From positions 186,001 through 250,000 of the forward strand of contig NZ_BAABGX010000002.1 of assembly GCF_039541795.1 (NCBI RefSeq): a DNA stretch of 64,000 bases, given 5' to 3'. Shown piece after piece: positions 1 through 9,141 of the stretch. This DNA is from Nibribacter koreensis. Its GTDB lineage: Bacteria > Bacteroidota > Bacteroidia > Cytophagales > Hymenobacteraceae. Each line of letters begins with the position of its first letter. Position 1 is the stretch's first letter. A program made the translations under genes and the position numbers. The notes under the pieces were generated by a model that was given only the letters and a program-made list of their open reading frames with translations, was not told the origin of the DNA and did not search any database.

Positions 1-891
1 CCTCTCCTCTTTCTGCTGAAACCTATACAAAAAGAACAGCGCAGCTCCCAGCCATTTCACCGCATAAGACGCCAAAATCAAGAGCAAGTAAACATAAAAA
101 TCTGATTTGCTTCTGGCGCCTTTGTTCAAGAAAATACGGTAAGGAACAATGCTCTCAAAGCTTCTGGCGCCTTCTTTTATCAACCGAAGGGTATAGGCCC
201 AGGACAGCCGGCCGTTGGGCATGAAATGCTTAAACCTGAGGCGGTCTTCATACCAGATGGAGTACCCGGCCAGAGCCATGTTGTAGCAGAGTTCATAGTC
301 GCCGCCGGCGGTTAAGCATATGCCTTGCCTGTCCAGGAGCAAGGGCCTGAAGTTGGCTTTGAGGAGCTTGTCATAGGCAGACTTTCTGAGCACGCACCCA
401 GCCCCGTACACCACGTTGTTAGGCACCTGGCCAGAGGCTTTGGCCTGCGGGCCGTTGGCAAACATGCCGTGTCCTCTGGCCCAGAGCGGTGCCTTGCTTT
501 CAAAGACTAGTTCGCCGCGGCCACCCAACATGCCAATATGCGGGTAACGGGCCATGAGGTTGTAGGCCGTGTTGACGTAGTGCGGGGCCAGCCAGTTATC
601 ATCATCACAAAAGAGGACAAACTCAAAGCGGGCATTCTCCAGGGCCATGTGGCGGGCATGGGAAAGGCCGGGGGTGGGCTGGTATAAAACGGTCAACGGC
701 ACCGCGCTCTTGCCATCTGCCCACACGTCGCAAATGACCACCTGGGTATTGTCTGTAGAAGCGTTGTCTATCACCAATACCTCCCACTTGATATTTTCAT
801 GCACCTGCTGACGCGCCAAGTGCATGAGGGTTTTGGGCAACAACCGGGCCCCGTTATAGGTGCAGATGACCACTGATACGCCTAGTTCCAT
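1..891 (-). CDS. Family 2 glycosyltransferase, 3' end cut by window edge
   Basis: Reading leftward from the ATG at 889-891, the frame stays open for 297 codons to base 1, so the C-terminus lies outside the window. The N-terminus has the GT-A nucleotide-sugar pattern SVVICTYNGA, then VIDNASTDNT, and an acidic metal-binding motif FCDDDNW near residue 110. The last part is hydrophobic, as in membrane-associated GT2 enzymes. It probably adds one sugar to a lipid-linked or cell-surface glycan. It overlaps the upstream glycosyltransferase by 10 bases, which suggests translational coupling. It closely resembles the GT2 at 56807-57850 in the second cluster (same VVICxYN, DDDNW and RFKHxMP motifs). 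Sugar specificity cannot be read from sequence. Confidence 0.88.
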   Translation of the reverse strand, partial: MELGVSVVICTYNGARLLPKTLMHLARQQVHENIKWEVLVIDNASTDNTQVVICDVWADGKSAVPLTVLYQPTPGLSHARHMALENARFEFVLFCDDDNWLAPHYVNTAYNLMARYPHIGMLGGRGELVFESKAPLWARGHGMFANGPQAKASGQVPNNVVYGAGCVLRKSAYDKLLKANFRPLLLDRQGICLTAGGDYELCYNMALAGYSIWYEDRLRFKHFMPNGRLSWAYTLRLIKEGARSFESIVPYRIFLNKGARSKSDFYVYLLLILASYAVKWLGAALFFLYRFQQKEER

Positions 892-1868
892 AATCTCCGG
901 AGTAACATCATAGCATGTAATCTTAGACTGAGCAGGTACAACAGGGGACTCTTGGCGAGTTGGAGGGCTTGAGACATCTGGGCGAGGGTGGCGGTCTGGT
1001 CAGGAACGCTTCGCCATAGCTTTCGGGCTACTTTTAAGCCGTACTTGGCATAGTAGCGCTGTGACTTTTTAAGGGTTTGGCTTTTGGCTTCTGGTGGCAG
1101 GTGCTGTTGGATGAGTTCCATGGCTTTGGCCAGGTCCTGCAAATGCTGTCCAGACGAGAACCTGCTCCCAGAAATGGAATCTGCGTGCTCCCGGTAGAAC
1201 GCCAAGGTTTGCGGCGTGTACGCCACTGGATACCGGCTGGCAATCCTGACCCACATCTCCCAATCCTCACCGTACTCCAAAGCATAAAAACCACCCAATT
1301 GTTCATACACGCTTCTGCGTACGGTCATGGCCACGTACTGCACCTGTTGGCGTTCACTGATTTTTTGTAGCCAGTTTCTTAATAGGCCTGGTTGGGTAGC
1401 TTCTGGAGTCTTGTCATAGACCTTCTTCCCTTTCTCATTTACGCACCGGTAGCGGCAAAAAGCGGCGCCCGCTTCTGGGTATTGTTGGAACAGCTGGGCC
1501 AACTGCGCATAATAACCTTGACCCACAAAATCGTCGCCGTGCAGCAAATGCACCAAATGGCCCTTCGCGCGGTTAAGGCAGGTTTCAAAATTACGGAGAC
1601 TGCCTACGTTCTGCGCTTGCCTGTAGTAATTGATTCTGCCGTTGCCCACCTCTTGCACTAATTGTTGCACATCCACGTCGGTGCTGGCATCATCCACTAC
1701 CTCAATCTGCATCTGCGCTTCGGGCATCTCCTGCATTAAAACGCTCTCTAAAGTTTCTCTCAGGAATGTCCCGCAGTTGTACACCGGAATCATCACTGAC
1801 CACAACGGCCGCTCCATTGCCAGAGGCAAGGGCTGGATGACGGGCGGCGACGTGGGAATTCTTATCAT
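882..1868 (-). CDS. Family 2 glycosyltransferase
   Basis: A 328-residue GT2 enzyme. After a proline-rich leader the catalytic domain starts with WSVMIPVYNC (about residue 23), followed by EVVDDAST and LLHGDDF, the metal-binding acidic motif, and a later GEDWEMWVR segment typical of the acceptor side. It likely transfers a sugar during assembly of the surface polysaccharide exported by the nearby ABC transporter. A downstream ATG at 1815-1817 is an alternative start, but the longer form keeps a leader typical of this subfamily. The start is 31 bases from the previous stop and its end overlaps the next gene by 10 bases. Substrate unknown. Confidence 0.88.
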   Translation of the reverse strand: MIRIPTSPPVIQPLPLAMERPLWSVMIPVYNCGTFLRETLESVLMQEMPEAQMQIEVVDDASTDVDVQQLVQEVGNGRINYYRQAQNVGSLRNFETCLNRAKGHLVHLLHGDDFVGQGYYAQLAQLFQQYPEAGAAFCRYRCVNEKGKKVYDKTPEATQPGLLRNWLQKISERQQVQYVAMTVRRSVYEQLGGFYALEYGEDWEMWVRIASRYPVAYTPQTLAFYREHADSISGSRFSSGQHLQDLAKAMELIQQHLPPEAKSQTLKKSQRYYAKYGLKVARKLWRSVPDQTATLAQMSQALQLAKSPLLYLLSLRLHAMMLLRRLWN

Positions 1869-1899
1869 GATGCTTGATGGTATAGTGTTGGAAATAGGC

Positions 1900-2973
1900 T
1901 TAGGCTAAACTGAGTTCAGGGGTAAGATGGGGCGCAGGAAATTGCTCTGGTTGGGTATCTTTTCTTTTTGCCTCTATCCTTTTGGCCCGGCAGAATTTCA
2001 CCAAGTCTTTCAAGGAAAAGACAGACAGCAAAAGGTAAATGCTCTGAGTCCAGGCCAAGTGAGGCAGCAAGGAATCTACAATGTATCTTTTCTTGTAAAC
2101 AGCCGCTTTCTGGATAGCCTCTACGTTTCTGTTAGGATTATCCTTGAGGAGAATCTGCTTGGTGAGGTCATCCAGCATTCTTAGGCAACGCACCATTTCC
2201 TGCACTTCTCTTTTTTGCAACAACGGCAAGAAGTTATGCTGGTAGCATTCAATATAGGTTGACGGCACCACGCAGTCTGGCCCGGTGTAATACTGGATGT
2301 TGCGCAGAATTTGCTCTTGTTGCGCGCTGGCATATTCTGCTTTGCGCAGTACCTGGTGCAGACTCTGGCTGGTGACGCGGTAGTCTAGCAGAACCTGAGG
2401 GAGGTTGTGGATTGGGTACTTCCTTGACAGTTGCCAGAACAGCTCAAAGTCCTCTGCATAAGGCGCGGTGTACCCACTCACGGATTGAACAGCGGCCTTA
2501 CGGTACAGTACCGTAGGATGGTAAATCCAGCAGATGAACGTGAGGTTGTAATAGAAGTATTCGCTCTTGAAGACGTCCTGCCGCAGGAACCTGCCTTGCT
2601 CATCTACTACTTTCACCAAAGAAGACACCATGGCGCAGGCTGGGTTCTTCTGTAAATAGTCTACCTGCCGTTGTAGCCTATCGGGGTAGCTGATGTCATC
2701 TGCGTCCATCCTGGCAATGAGGGGGGCAGTGGCCAGTTCTATGCCTTTGTTCAAAGTGGCACTTATGCCCAGGTTCTGCTCATTCTGGTACAACCGGATG
2801 CGTGGGTCTGCAAAGGATTGAATAATGGCCAGGCTGTCATCTGTAGAACCGTCATCTATGATCAAGAACTCAAAGTCATGAAGGGTCTGCTGGAGAATAC
2901 TCTCCATGGCTGCCCTCAGAAACTTCTGAGCGTTGTAGACGGGCATTAGGACGGTAACGGCAGGCATCCTCAT
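1900..2973 (-). CDS. Family 2 glycosyltransferase
   Basis: A 357-residue GT2 protein beginning PAVTVLMPVYNAQKFL, with FLIIDDGSTDDSL and the acidic motif ARMDADDISYP (about residues 90-100), which are the nucleotide-sugar and metal-binding signatures of GT-A enzymes. The C-terminal third is basic and ends in a charged tail. The start overlaps the stop of the preceding glycosyltransferase by four bases (ATGA at 2970-2973), a sign of translational coupling in one operon. An ATG two codons downstream is equally possible. It presumably extends the cluster's polysaccharide; donor and acceptor are unknown. Confidence 0.88.
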   Translation of the reverse strand: MRMPAVTVLMPVYNAQKFLRAAMESILQQTLHDFEFLIIDDGSTDDSLAIIQSFADPRIRLYQNEQNLGISATLNKGIELATAPLIARMDADDISYPDRLQRQVDYLQKNPACAMVSSLVKVVDEQGRFLRQDVFKSEYFYYNLTFICWIYHPTVLYRKAAVQSVSGYTAPYAEDFELFWQLSRKYPIHNLPQVLLDYRVTSQSLHQVLRKAEYASAQQEQILRNIQYYTGPDCVVPSTYIECYQHNFLPLLQKREVQEMVRCLRMLDDLTKQILLKDNPNRNVEAIQKAAVYKKRYIVDSLLPHLAWTQSIYLLLSVFSLKDLVKFCRAKRIEAKRKDTQPEQFPAPHLTPELSLA

Positions 2974-3899
2974 GAGGCGGTTAATTTGTGCATTCCTTTC
3001 TTGAACAGTCTTTTCAGGCGGGTAGGCAGAGTGTGCTTGAAGTAATAGGCTTGCGGGTGGCGGTACGGTAGAAAGGCTTTCTCCAGTAAAGCGCGTATTT
3101 CTGGGTCATTGACCTTATTCTGATCCAGATACTTTTCAAACCACTCCAGAAAATACTGCCGGGCCACGTGGTACAAACCATTGGCTTTGGCGCTTTGCTC
3201 TACAGACCCTATTCTTTGTCTGTAGCGGTTGTTACATTCAGAGGAGATGTAGACATGTTCTTTCAGGTAGACTTTGCTTAAGAATGCCTGGTCTTCATAC
3301 ATCTGGTACTCTTTGATGAATGATTCTTCAAAGCCGCCAGACCGTTCAAATGCCTCTCTGGTCATGATCAGTGCCGAAGGACAGGGGCAGGAATTGGGCT
3401 GCAGAGGATACAAGGCTTTGGTTAGTGCACCGGGTGCATACACTTTATCTGGCAACACGCCTACTTGTACCTCTACATCTTTTTTGGTTGGGTTGTCCCA
3501 GCTAAACCAATACTCAGACGCCTCAGCGGCCAATCCTACTACTGGGTTTTGCAGAAAGATGTCTACCTGGGTCTGGAGTTTAAATGGCAACCAGACGTCA
3601 TCAGAATCCAGAAACGCCAATAGTTCTCCTTTGGCATGCCGGATGCCCAGGTTACGACTAGCGGCCGCGCCTTTGTTCACGTGCCCGCCATGCTCTACAT
3701 ATTTAATCTTCTGGGGATAGGCGGCGGCATACCCTTGGGCAATCTCATGGCTATGATTGGTGGACCCGTCATCTACCAGAATGATTTCCCAGTCTGGGTA
3801 AGTTTGCTGGCGCACGCTGTCAATGGCCTCTGACAGGAAGTCCTTTTCATTGTAGAACGGTATGATCACCGAGACAAGGGGTTGGTTCAAGGTACTCAT
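2970..3899 (-). CDS. Family 2 glycosyltransferase
   Basis: A 309-residue GT2 with PLVSVIIPFYNEKDFL, IILVDDGSTN, and FLDSDDVWLP as the metal-binding acidic motif near residue 98. A conserved YEDQAFLSKVYL segment follows, matching the acceptor-side ED motif of this family. It sits between the polysaccharide deacetylase (stop 17 bases upstream) and the next GT2 (4-base overlap), inside an uninterrupted minus-strand operon. The role is inferred as sugar transfer in surface glycan assembly. Confidence 0.88.
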   Translation of the reverse strand: MSTLNQPLVSVIIPFYNEKDFLSEAIDSVRQQTYPDWEIILVDDGSTNHSHEIAQGYAAAYPQKIKYVEHGGHVNKGAAASRNLGIRHAKGELLAFLDSDDVWLPFKLQTQVDIFLQNPVVGLAAEASEYWFSWDNPTKKDVEVQVGVLPDKVYAPGALTKALYPLQPNSCPCPSALIMTREAFERSGGFEESFIKEYQMYEDQAFLSKVYLKEHVYISSECNNRYRQRIGSVEQSAKANGLYHVARQYFLEWFEKYLDQNKVNDPEIRALLEKAFLPYRHPQAYYFKHTLPTRLKRLFKKGMHKLTAS

Positions 3900-3915
3900 A
3901 AGCAGATGCGTTACA

Positions 3916-4929
3916 TTATCTAGGATGGCTTAGGAACTGACGGAAGTCTGGTTTGCTCAGGTTAGGTACCTGGATCCTGCCCAACTGGAAAGGATTTGTC
4001 TGGTGGTTGATGCGTTTTTCCTGGGTGGTGAGCGCCGCGGCATAGCCCATCTGCTGGACCACCACTAAGCTATCTGCATTGTAAGCTCCGTAGGGGAAAG
4101 AGCAGGTACTGATTGGCTTACCGGTGATTTCTTGCAATGTGTCTTGGTTGGCCTTTAACTCGTGGTACTGTTGTGCTCTGTCAAGGCTAGACAACAGCGG
4201 GTGCGTAACCGTATGCCCGCCTACCTCAAAGAGCGGATGGTTGGCCAACTCCTGTATCTGCCCAGAAGTCATACATTTATAGCCATTTTTTTTCTCTTGG
4301 CTTCCTCCGGCCCATTCTTTTAGTTGGGCTAAGTACTGTTGTTGTTCTGTAGCCGGAAGTGGTCTTATTAGCAACCAAAGTTGCAGGAAGAGCTTGCCTC
4401 TCTGGGTGTCTGGTTCCTGCACAAATGCTTTCCAGAACCTGAGCTTGCTTTGGAGGTTGTCATCAAGAAGGCTTTCCTGCGCTAACTCTGTTTCTATTGA
4501 CGTGCCGGCTATGGTCATCTTGAAATTTACTGGCAGGCTTGGTGATTTCAGGAGTAGTTCTTCCAGCTCGTCCCACCAGAATTCATTGACTGTGCCTGTG
4601 TTGCCGGTGGCTATGAAGAAGGTGGCAGGCAGACGGTATTTCTCCAGAAGCGGTTTGGCTTGCAGATAGTTGTCTTGGTAGCCGTCATCAAACGTAATGG
4701 CCAGGCTGTTGCGTGGCAGGCTGTTTTTATGCGCTCTCTCTATTAGCTCAGACAGCGGTAACACGTTATGGTTTGTTTGAAGAACTTCAAGCTGCTGCTC
4801 AAAGAGGTCTGGGTGAACCGCGATGTTCCAGGCGTCTTGCATAGACGCATCAACCCTGTGGTACATGAGCACCAGGGCGCTGGGTTGCAGGTACCCTTTG
4901 ATGATATGTTTGAGCTTAGTGACCATCAT
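3916..4929 (-). CDS. Polysaccharide deacetylase, NodB/CE4 family
   Basis: A 337-residue protein with the NodB-homology fold of carbohydrate esterase family 4, metal-dependent enzymes that remove N-acetyl groups from sugars. Visible motifs are ALVLMYHRV near residue 22, the catalytic and metal-binding ITFDDGYQDN near residue 80 (Asp81 and Asp82), the metal-binding HTVTHP, and SFPYGAYN. There is no signal peptide, so it may act on lipid-linked intermediates on the cytoplasmic side or be exported in another way. Its ATG overlaps the stop of the GT-methyltransferase gene by four bases. Being inside a glycosyltransferase operon suggests that a hexosamine of this polymer is deacetylated; that is inference. 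Confidence 0.85.
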   Translation of the reverse strand: MMVTKLKHIIKGYLQPSALVLMYHRVDASMQDAWNIAVHPDLFEQQLEVLQTNHNVLPLSELIERAHKNSLPRNSLAITFDDGYQDNYLQAKPLLEKYRLPATFFIATGNTGTVNEFWWDELEELLLKSPSLPVNFKMTIAGTSIETELAQESLLDDNLQSKLRFWKAFVQEPDTQRGKLFLQLWLLIRPLPATEQQQYLAQLKEWAGGSQEKKNGYKCMTSGQIQELANHPLFEVGGHTVTHPLLSSLDRAQQYHELKANQDTLQEITGKPISTCSFPYGAYNADSLVVVQQMGYAAALTTQEKRINHQTNPFQLGRIQVPNLSKPDFRQFLSHPR

Positions 4930-6554
4930 GCTACAGCCTTAGTGGCTTTTACGGCTACTATCACCTGGTAATGGGGATCATGATAATCCAGCTTTTCTTT
5001 GGGCACTTCGGGCAAACCCAGGCCGTACAAGAACTTACTGGCGGAAAACACATTGCCGTAGGTGGTTATCTCTATCTGGCCACCAGGAAAGGTCTCTTGC
5101 AGTAGCTTGTACATGGCCTTGTCCGTGAAGGCCCAGTACCAGGTTTCCTTCCATTCACCGTGGTCAATGGGTGTAATGCCGGGCACCGTTAAAAGAAGGC
5201 TTCCGCCTGGCTTTAAGATTCTATGGCACGTTCTAAGGGCGTTTTTCACTTCATAGATCAAGTGCAGCGTCTGGGTGAGCAATAAACAGTCAAATACATT
5301 GTCAGGTAGATGCGGGGCGTCACTTATGTCGGCTATGAAGGTGGCCTTGGAATTGGATGCGTCTACATGCAGAATATCGCTTTGCGTTACCTTGGTCTGG
5401 CCATATTGAAGAGTGTATTCATTGTCACCTATCTCCAGCACCCTGCCCCTAATACTATCAGCCTGCCCGGTTAAAAAGCTCTCTATGTAATACCGATCAA
5501 TGGGACCGCCGCGATCGTAGCCAAACTCTTTGCTGAACGGCTTGGTACTCCCAAAATCTCCGAAGCTCACCTCCCCAACCGGTGGCAGGAAATTCCTGTA
5601 CCAGTTGTTTCTGTGCAAGTACCGCAACCAGGAGACTGGGATGAGTTTCTTTACTTTTTTCTTCACCATGGCCTTGTCAAGTTTCAGAGAATATTTTAAT
5701 GCGTAGGTAGGGTTGTTCTTAAGCAAAAAAGCTATCGTTTTAGCCTGGATCGGAGCTTTCTGCTTGAGCAAGGCTTGGTACAGTTCCTGGCTGTAATACT
5801 TCCTCCAAATGGACTTTCCTTGCTGGAAAGCCTTTTGTTCATCAGCTGTTTTCAAGCTGGGTTTCTGTCTTTCTAAGGTATTCAAGGCCCCTTGCAACAT
5901 CACGGGGATATTGGCCGACATATTGGAATCATGAAACCGGTACACCGCAATTTTAGCATCATGATGCGCTACCGGATGCCTTCTGGCTACACGCAAATAC
6001 AGGTCGTAATCCTCGCAATTCTTGAGGGAGGCGTCAAACAGAAACTCTTCAAACACCTGCCGTCTAAACATCACCGTAGCCACCATCCCTATGTAATTGC
6101 CTTGGAGTAAATGACAGTAATGGTTTGCGCCCGTGACCGTCATCCCCTTGGCCTCGGTTCTATTCTCATTACTGTAAAAGGCGTCAAACATCCCCGAGAC
6201 GAACGCCAACGCTGGGTTTTGAAGAAGCTGTGTCACATTGGCTTCTATCCCTGCTGGGTAAAGCCAGTCATCTGCATCCAAAAACACCAGAAACTCCCCT
6301 TTGCTGAGCCGTATGCCGGCGTTCCTGGCAGATGGCAGGCCTTGGTTCTCTTGGTAGTGGTACCTTACATTTGGGTAAGCCGCTGCCTGCGCCCTTGTGT
6401 CATCCTTTGACCCATCGTCCACTACCACAATCTCTGTATGAGCATAGGTTTGGGCAAGCACGCTCTCAATAGCGGTTGCTAAGAAATGCGCCTGGTTGTA
6501 ACACGGAATAACCACCGATACCAACGGTTGCGAAGATCTTAGCGAAGTGTCCAT
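4926..6554 (-). CDS. GT2 glycosyltransferase fused to a SAM-dependent methyltransferase
   Basis: A 542-residue two-domain protein. The N-terminal GT2 part shows PLVSVVIPCYNQA, IVVVDDGSKDDT and VFLDADDWLYP. The C-terminal part, from about residue 330, is a class I methyltransferase: VLEIGD (about 372) as motif I without the usual GxGxG, then DAPHLPDNVFD and ILKPGGSLLLTVPG. The frame is open to 6638, but that would overlap the previous gene by 70 bases. The ATG at 6552-6554 lies just after that gene's stop and directly precedes the GT2 domain, so it is preferred. A chain-modifying or chain-capping role is plausible because the neighbouring Wzt carries an extra C-terminal domain. Confidence 0.86.
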   Translation of the reverse strand: MDTSLRSSQPLVSVVIPCYNQAHFLATAIESVLAQTYAHTEIVVVDDGSKDDTRAQAAAYPNVRYHYQENQGLPSARNAGIRLSKGEFLVFLDADDWLYPAGIEANVTQLLQNPALAFVSGMFDAFYSNENRTEAKGMTVTGANHYCHLLQGNYIGMVATVMFRRQVFEEFLFDASLKNCEDYDLYLRVARRHPVAHHDAKIAVYRFHDSNMSANIPVMLQGALNTLERQKPSLKTADEQKAFQQGKSIWRKYYSQELYQALLKQKAPIQAKTIAFLLKNNPTYALKYSLKLDKAMVKKKVKKLIPVSWLRYLHRNNWYRNFLPPVGEVSFGDFGSTKPFSKEFGYDRGGPIDRYYIESFLTGQADSIRGRVLEIGDNEYTLQYGQTKVTQSDILHVDASNSKATFIADISDAPHLPDNVFDCLLLTQTLHLIYEVKNALRTCHRILKPGGSLLLTVPGITPIDHGEWKETWYWAFTDKAMYKLLQETFPGGQIEITTYGNVFSASKFLYGLGLPEVPKEKLDYHDPHYQVIVAVKATKAVA

Positions 6555-6565
6555 TTTGAATCTAA

Positions 6566-7828
6566 TTACATGACACGTTTTCCTTTGTGCTTCAGGTAAT
6601 AGGCCAGCCCCGCGGCCACGCCCGTAATCTCTGACCACAAAGTCTTATGCTGAAATTTATAGCCAGGGAATCCCCGCACCGCCGCTTTTGGAAACCACAG
6701 AAAAAACAACTTGGTCAGGTAAAGGGCGTAGCCTGCCTCGCGTTCTTGCTCTTGTTGTAGCAACGCCGCCACGGTATGGCCCCGCATGTAATAGAAAATC
6801 TGCTTTTTCAACTCCTGCACGTTCTCGCGGTGCTCATGGAAGACGATGGCTCTGGGGTTGTAGTGAATGGAATGCCCCTTGGCCAGAACGCGGTACCACA
6901 TCTCAGAGTCCCCGTTACAGCCGGCGGCTCCAGCGTCCAGTAACTCGTCAAAGTAGCCCACGTCTTCAAACACCGTTTTTCTGAACGCCATGTTGGCGCC
7001 GGCGCCAATCTCCCAGACCGGCGGACCTTTGGGAAGGGTCACTTTGAAGAACTGGGTATCATAGACTTTGTCTACGTAGCCCCGGTTAAAGCTCCAATGT
7101 TTCTCAAAAATGCACTGGGCCTCAGACTTAAGATGAGAGGCAATGACCAGACCTGTCATGGCGGCCACTTTGGGGTCTTTGAAGGTATCCCAGACATGAT
7201 AAATCCATAGAGGAGTGACCAATACGTCATCATCTACATAAGCCACCACCGGCAGACTGGCTCTTTTAGCACCGGTGTTTCTGGCAATGTCCAGCCCTAC
7301 CCTAGGATCACGCACATAGGTGATACCTGCAAACTGTGCCACCACTTCCTGGCTCGCGTTGTCTCTAGGAGCATTGTCTACCACAATGATCTCCTGGGGC
7401 TGGCAACTTAACTGAAGCAAGCGCTCCAGGCACTGCTTTAACTGTGGAGCCCGGTTGCAGGTACATATGACTACCGAGACAGGCACTTGGGCAGGCACTT
7501 CCTTAGGAACCACCTTGGCAAAGACCATTTCAAAAAAGCCCAGCCACTTCTCTGACTCTTCTAGCTCTATCCATCGGTGCCAGGGTGTATGAGAAAATCC
7601 GCCTTGATTGGCATATACCTCAACAGCTGGATGAATTGCGGCAGTTACTTTCTGGAGCAAGCCTGCCAAAGTCAGATGAGCGTTTGGCTCCAGGAATACG
7701 TGGCCCAAGGCCAGAGACTTCCACCAGAAAACCAAGTACTGGCCTTGCTCCATGTCCAAAAGGTCTGGCAAGTGCAGGCCGTTGCTGAGGTTCAAGTGAT
7801 GGATATGGTAAGAGATAGATGCTTTCAT
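6566..7828 (-). CDS. Family 2 glycosyltransferase with an extra N-terminal region
   Basis: A 420-residue protein from the ATG at 7826-7828. The open frame reaches back to 7954, but that would overlap the Wzt gene by over 120 bases, while 7828 starts five bases after the Wzt stop. Residues 1 to about 110 form a region with no motif I recognise. The GT2 domain then begins VSVVICTCNRAPQL, with IIVVDNAPRDNA and the acidic motif AYVDDDVLVTP, and later GDSEMWYR. The C-terminal stretch is aromatic and basic. It probably acts in the same glycan pathway as its neighbours. Confidence 0.85.
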   Translation of the reverse strand: MKASISYHIHHLNLSNGLHLPDLLDMEQGQYLVFWWKSLALGHVFLEPNAHLTLAGLLQKVTAAIHPAVEVYANQGGFSHTPWHRWIELEESEKWLGFFEMVFAKVVPKEVPAQVPVSVVICTCNRAPQLKQCLERLLQLSCQPQEIIVVDNAPRDNASQEVVAQFAGITYVRDPRVGLDIARNTGAKRASLPVVAYVDDDVLVTPLWIYHVWDTFKDPKVAAMTGLVIASHLKSEAQCIFEKHWSFNRGYVDKVYDTQFFKVTLPKGPPVWEIGAGANMAFRKTVFEDVGYFDELLDAGAAGCNGDSEMWYRVLAKGHSIHYNPRAIVFHEHRENVQELKKQIFYYMRGHTVAALLQQEQEREAGYALYLTKLFFLWFPKAAVRGFPGYKFQHKTLWSEITGVAAGLAYYLKHKGKRVM

Positions 7829-7832
7829 AGCT

Positions 7833-9128
7833 TTAGACAGAAGTGTTTTCCAGAATCTGCGCCGTGTGTTTAACCTGGAAGGGTAGTTTGGGCCGTACCG
7901 CTCCCCACCATTTGCCATACCATTGAATGGCTCCTCTATAGTCTTCCAGGTCAAAAGACAGGCATTCGTCTAAGTCATAAACCGGTATTGACGTATCCTT
8001 CACAAAATGCAGGCAGACGTAATAAGAGCCGTCGTTTAAAAAATTGCCGGGAATGGTGCATTGCCCTTCCATCACACCTATTTGGCTAAGCACGGGGTCT
8101 GAGGGAACGTCAAAAATGCATTCGCCGCTGGCCGTGAAAAGTAACAAGCCTACGCTCAGTTCTATGTCTTCTTTCAAGCACCAGAACTGGAACTTGACCA
8201 TCAAGGGCACCCGTATGTCCAGAGGGTCTTCTGGCCGGTCCAACTGAGGCACTAACTCAACGGCTTTCATCCTGAGCCAGTCAATACCTGGGGCATTAGC
8301 CGGTGAAATCCATATCTGCTTGAAATTGGCGCGCTGGGTTTGGTTGAGGTACTTATTAACCACGGTGTTAACGTCTGCAAACGCTTGCAATTCTCCCTTG
8401 TTAAGCCAGAGCGCCTTGTCACAAAGGTTCTTGACGGCCTGCATGCTATGACTCACAAACAAGATGGTGCGGCCCTGTGACTGAGAGACTTCGCGCATCT
8501 TACCCAGACACTTCTTCTGGAAGTCTGCGTCCCCCACGGCCAGCACCTCGTCCACAATCAAAATATCTGGTTCTAAATGTGCGGCCACGGCGAAGGCCAG
8601 CCGCACGTACATGCCGGATGAATACCGCTTTACCGGGGTGTCAATAAACTCCTCCACCCCAGAAAAAGCCACAATCTCATCAAACTTAGACCTGATCTCA
8701 GATTTGCTCATGCCCAGGATGTAGCCGCTTATGTAGATGTTCTCCCGGCCCGTCAAATCCTGATGAAATCCCGTACCTACCTCTAACAAACTACTTACTT
8801 TGCCCCTGCCACGCACAATCCCCTCTGTGGGCTTTACAATTCTGGAGATGATCTTAAGCAACGTAGACTTGCCCGAACCATTGCTGCCAATGACGCCTAT
8901 GGCCTCACCATGCTTTACTTCAAAGTTGATGTCCTGCAAGGCCAGCACCGATTGGTTTTCTATGTGCTTTGCCTTCTTCTCTGGGTCTGACAGGATATAG
9001 GGATCACCCTTTTTTAGAATGGAAGTTGTGAACCAGCGCTGAACGTCCCGTCTGAACGTGCCAGTACCAATAGTACCCAGACGGTACAGTTTGTACAGGT
9101 GTTCTACCTTGATGACGGTTTCAGACAT
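7833..9128 (-). CDS. wzt: Polysaccharide ABC exporter ATPase with C-terminal extension (Wzt type)
   Basis: A 431-residue ATP-binding subunit of a polysaccharide export ABC transporter. Walker A GSNGSGKST is at residues 81-89, the signature is YSSGMYVRLAFA, and Walker B is ILIVDEVLAVGDADF. From about residue 290 a second beta-rich domain follows, as in Wzt proteins of E. coli O8/O9a type, where it binds the modified non-reducing end of the O-antigen before export. It lies directly downstream of the permease gene (13-base gap), so the two form the exporter. The extra domain implies recognition of a terminal cap on the exported chain; the family knowledge is firm but the ligand here is unknown. 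Confidence 0.93.
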   Translation of the reverse strand: MSETVIKVEHLYKLYRLGTIGTGTFRRDVQRWFTTSILKKGDPYILSDPEKKAKHIENQSVLALQDINFEVKHGEAIGVIGSNGSGKSTLLKIISRIVKPTEGIVRGRGKVSSLLEVGTGFHQDLTGRENIYISGYILGMSKSEIRSKFDEIVAFSGVEEFIDTPVKRYSSGMYVRLAFAVAAHLEPDILIVDEVLAVGDADFQKKCLGKMREVSQSQGRTILFVSHSMQAVKNLCDKALWLNKGELQAFADVNTVVNKYLNQTQRANFKQIWISPANAPGIDWLRMKAVELVPQLDRPEDPLDIRVPLMVKFQFWCLKEDIELSVGLLLFTASGECIFDVPSDPVLSQIGVMEGQCTIPGNFLNDGSYYVCLHFVKDTSIPVYDLDECLSFDLEDYRGAIQWYGKWWGAVRPKLPFQVKHTAQILENTSV

Positions 9129-9141
9129 GATTTCCTTTCTT

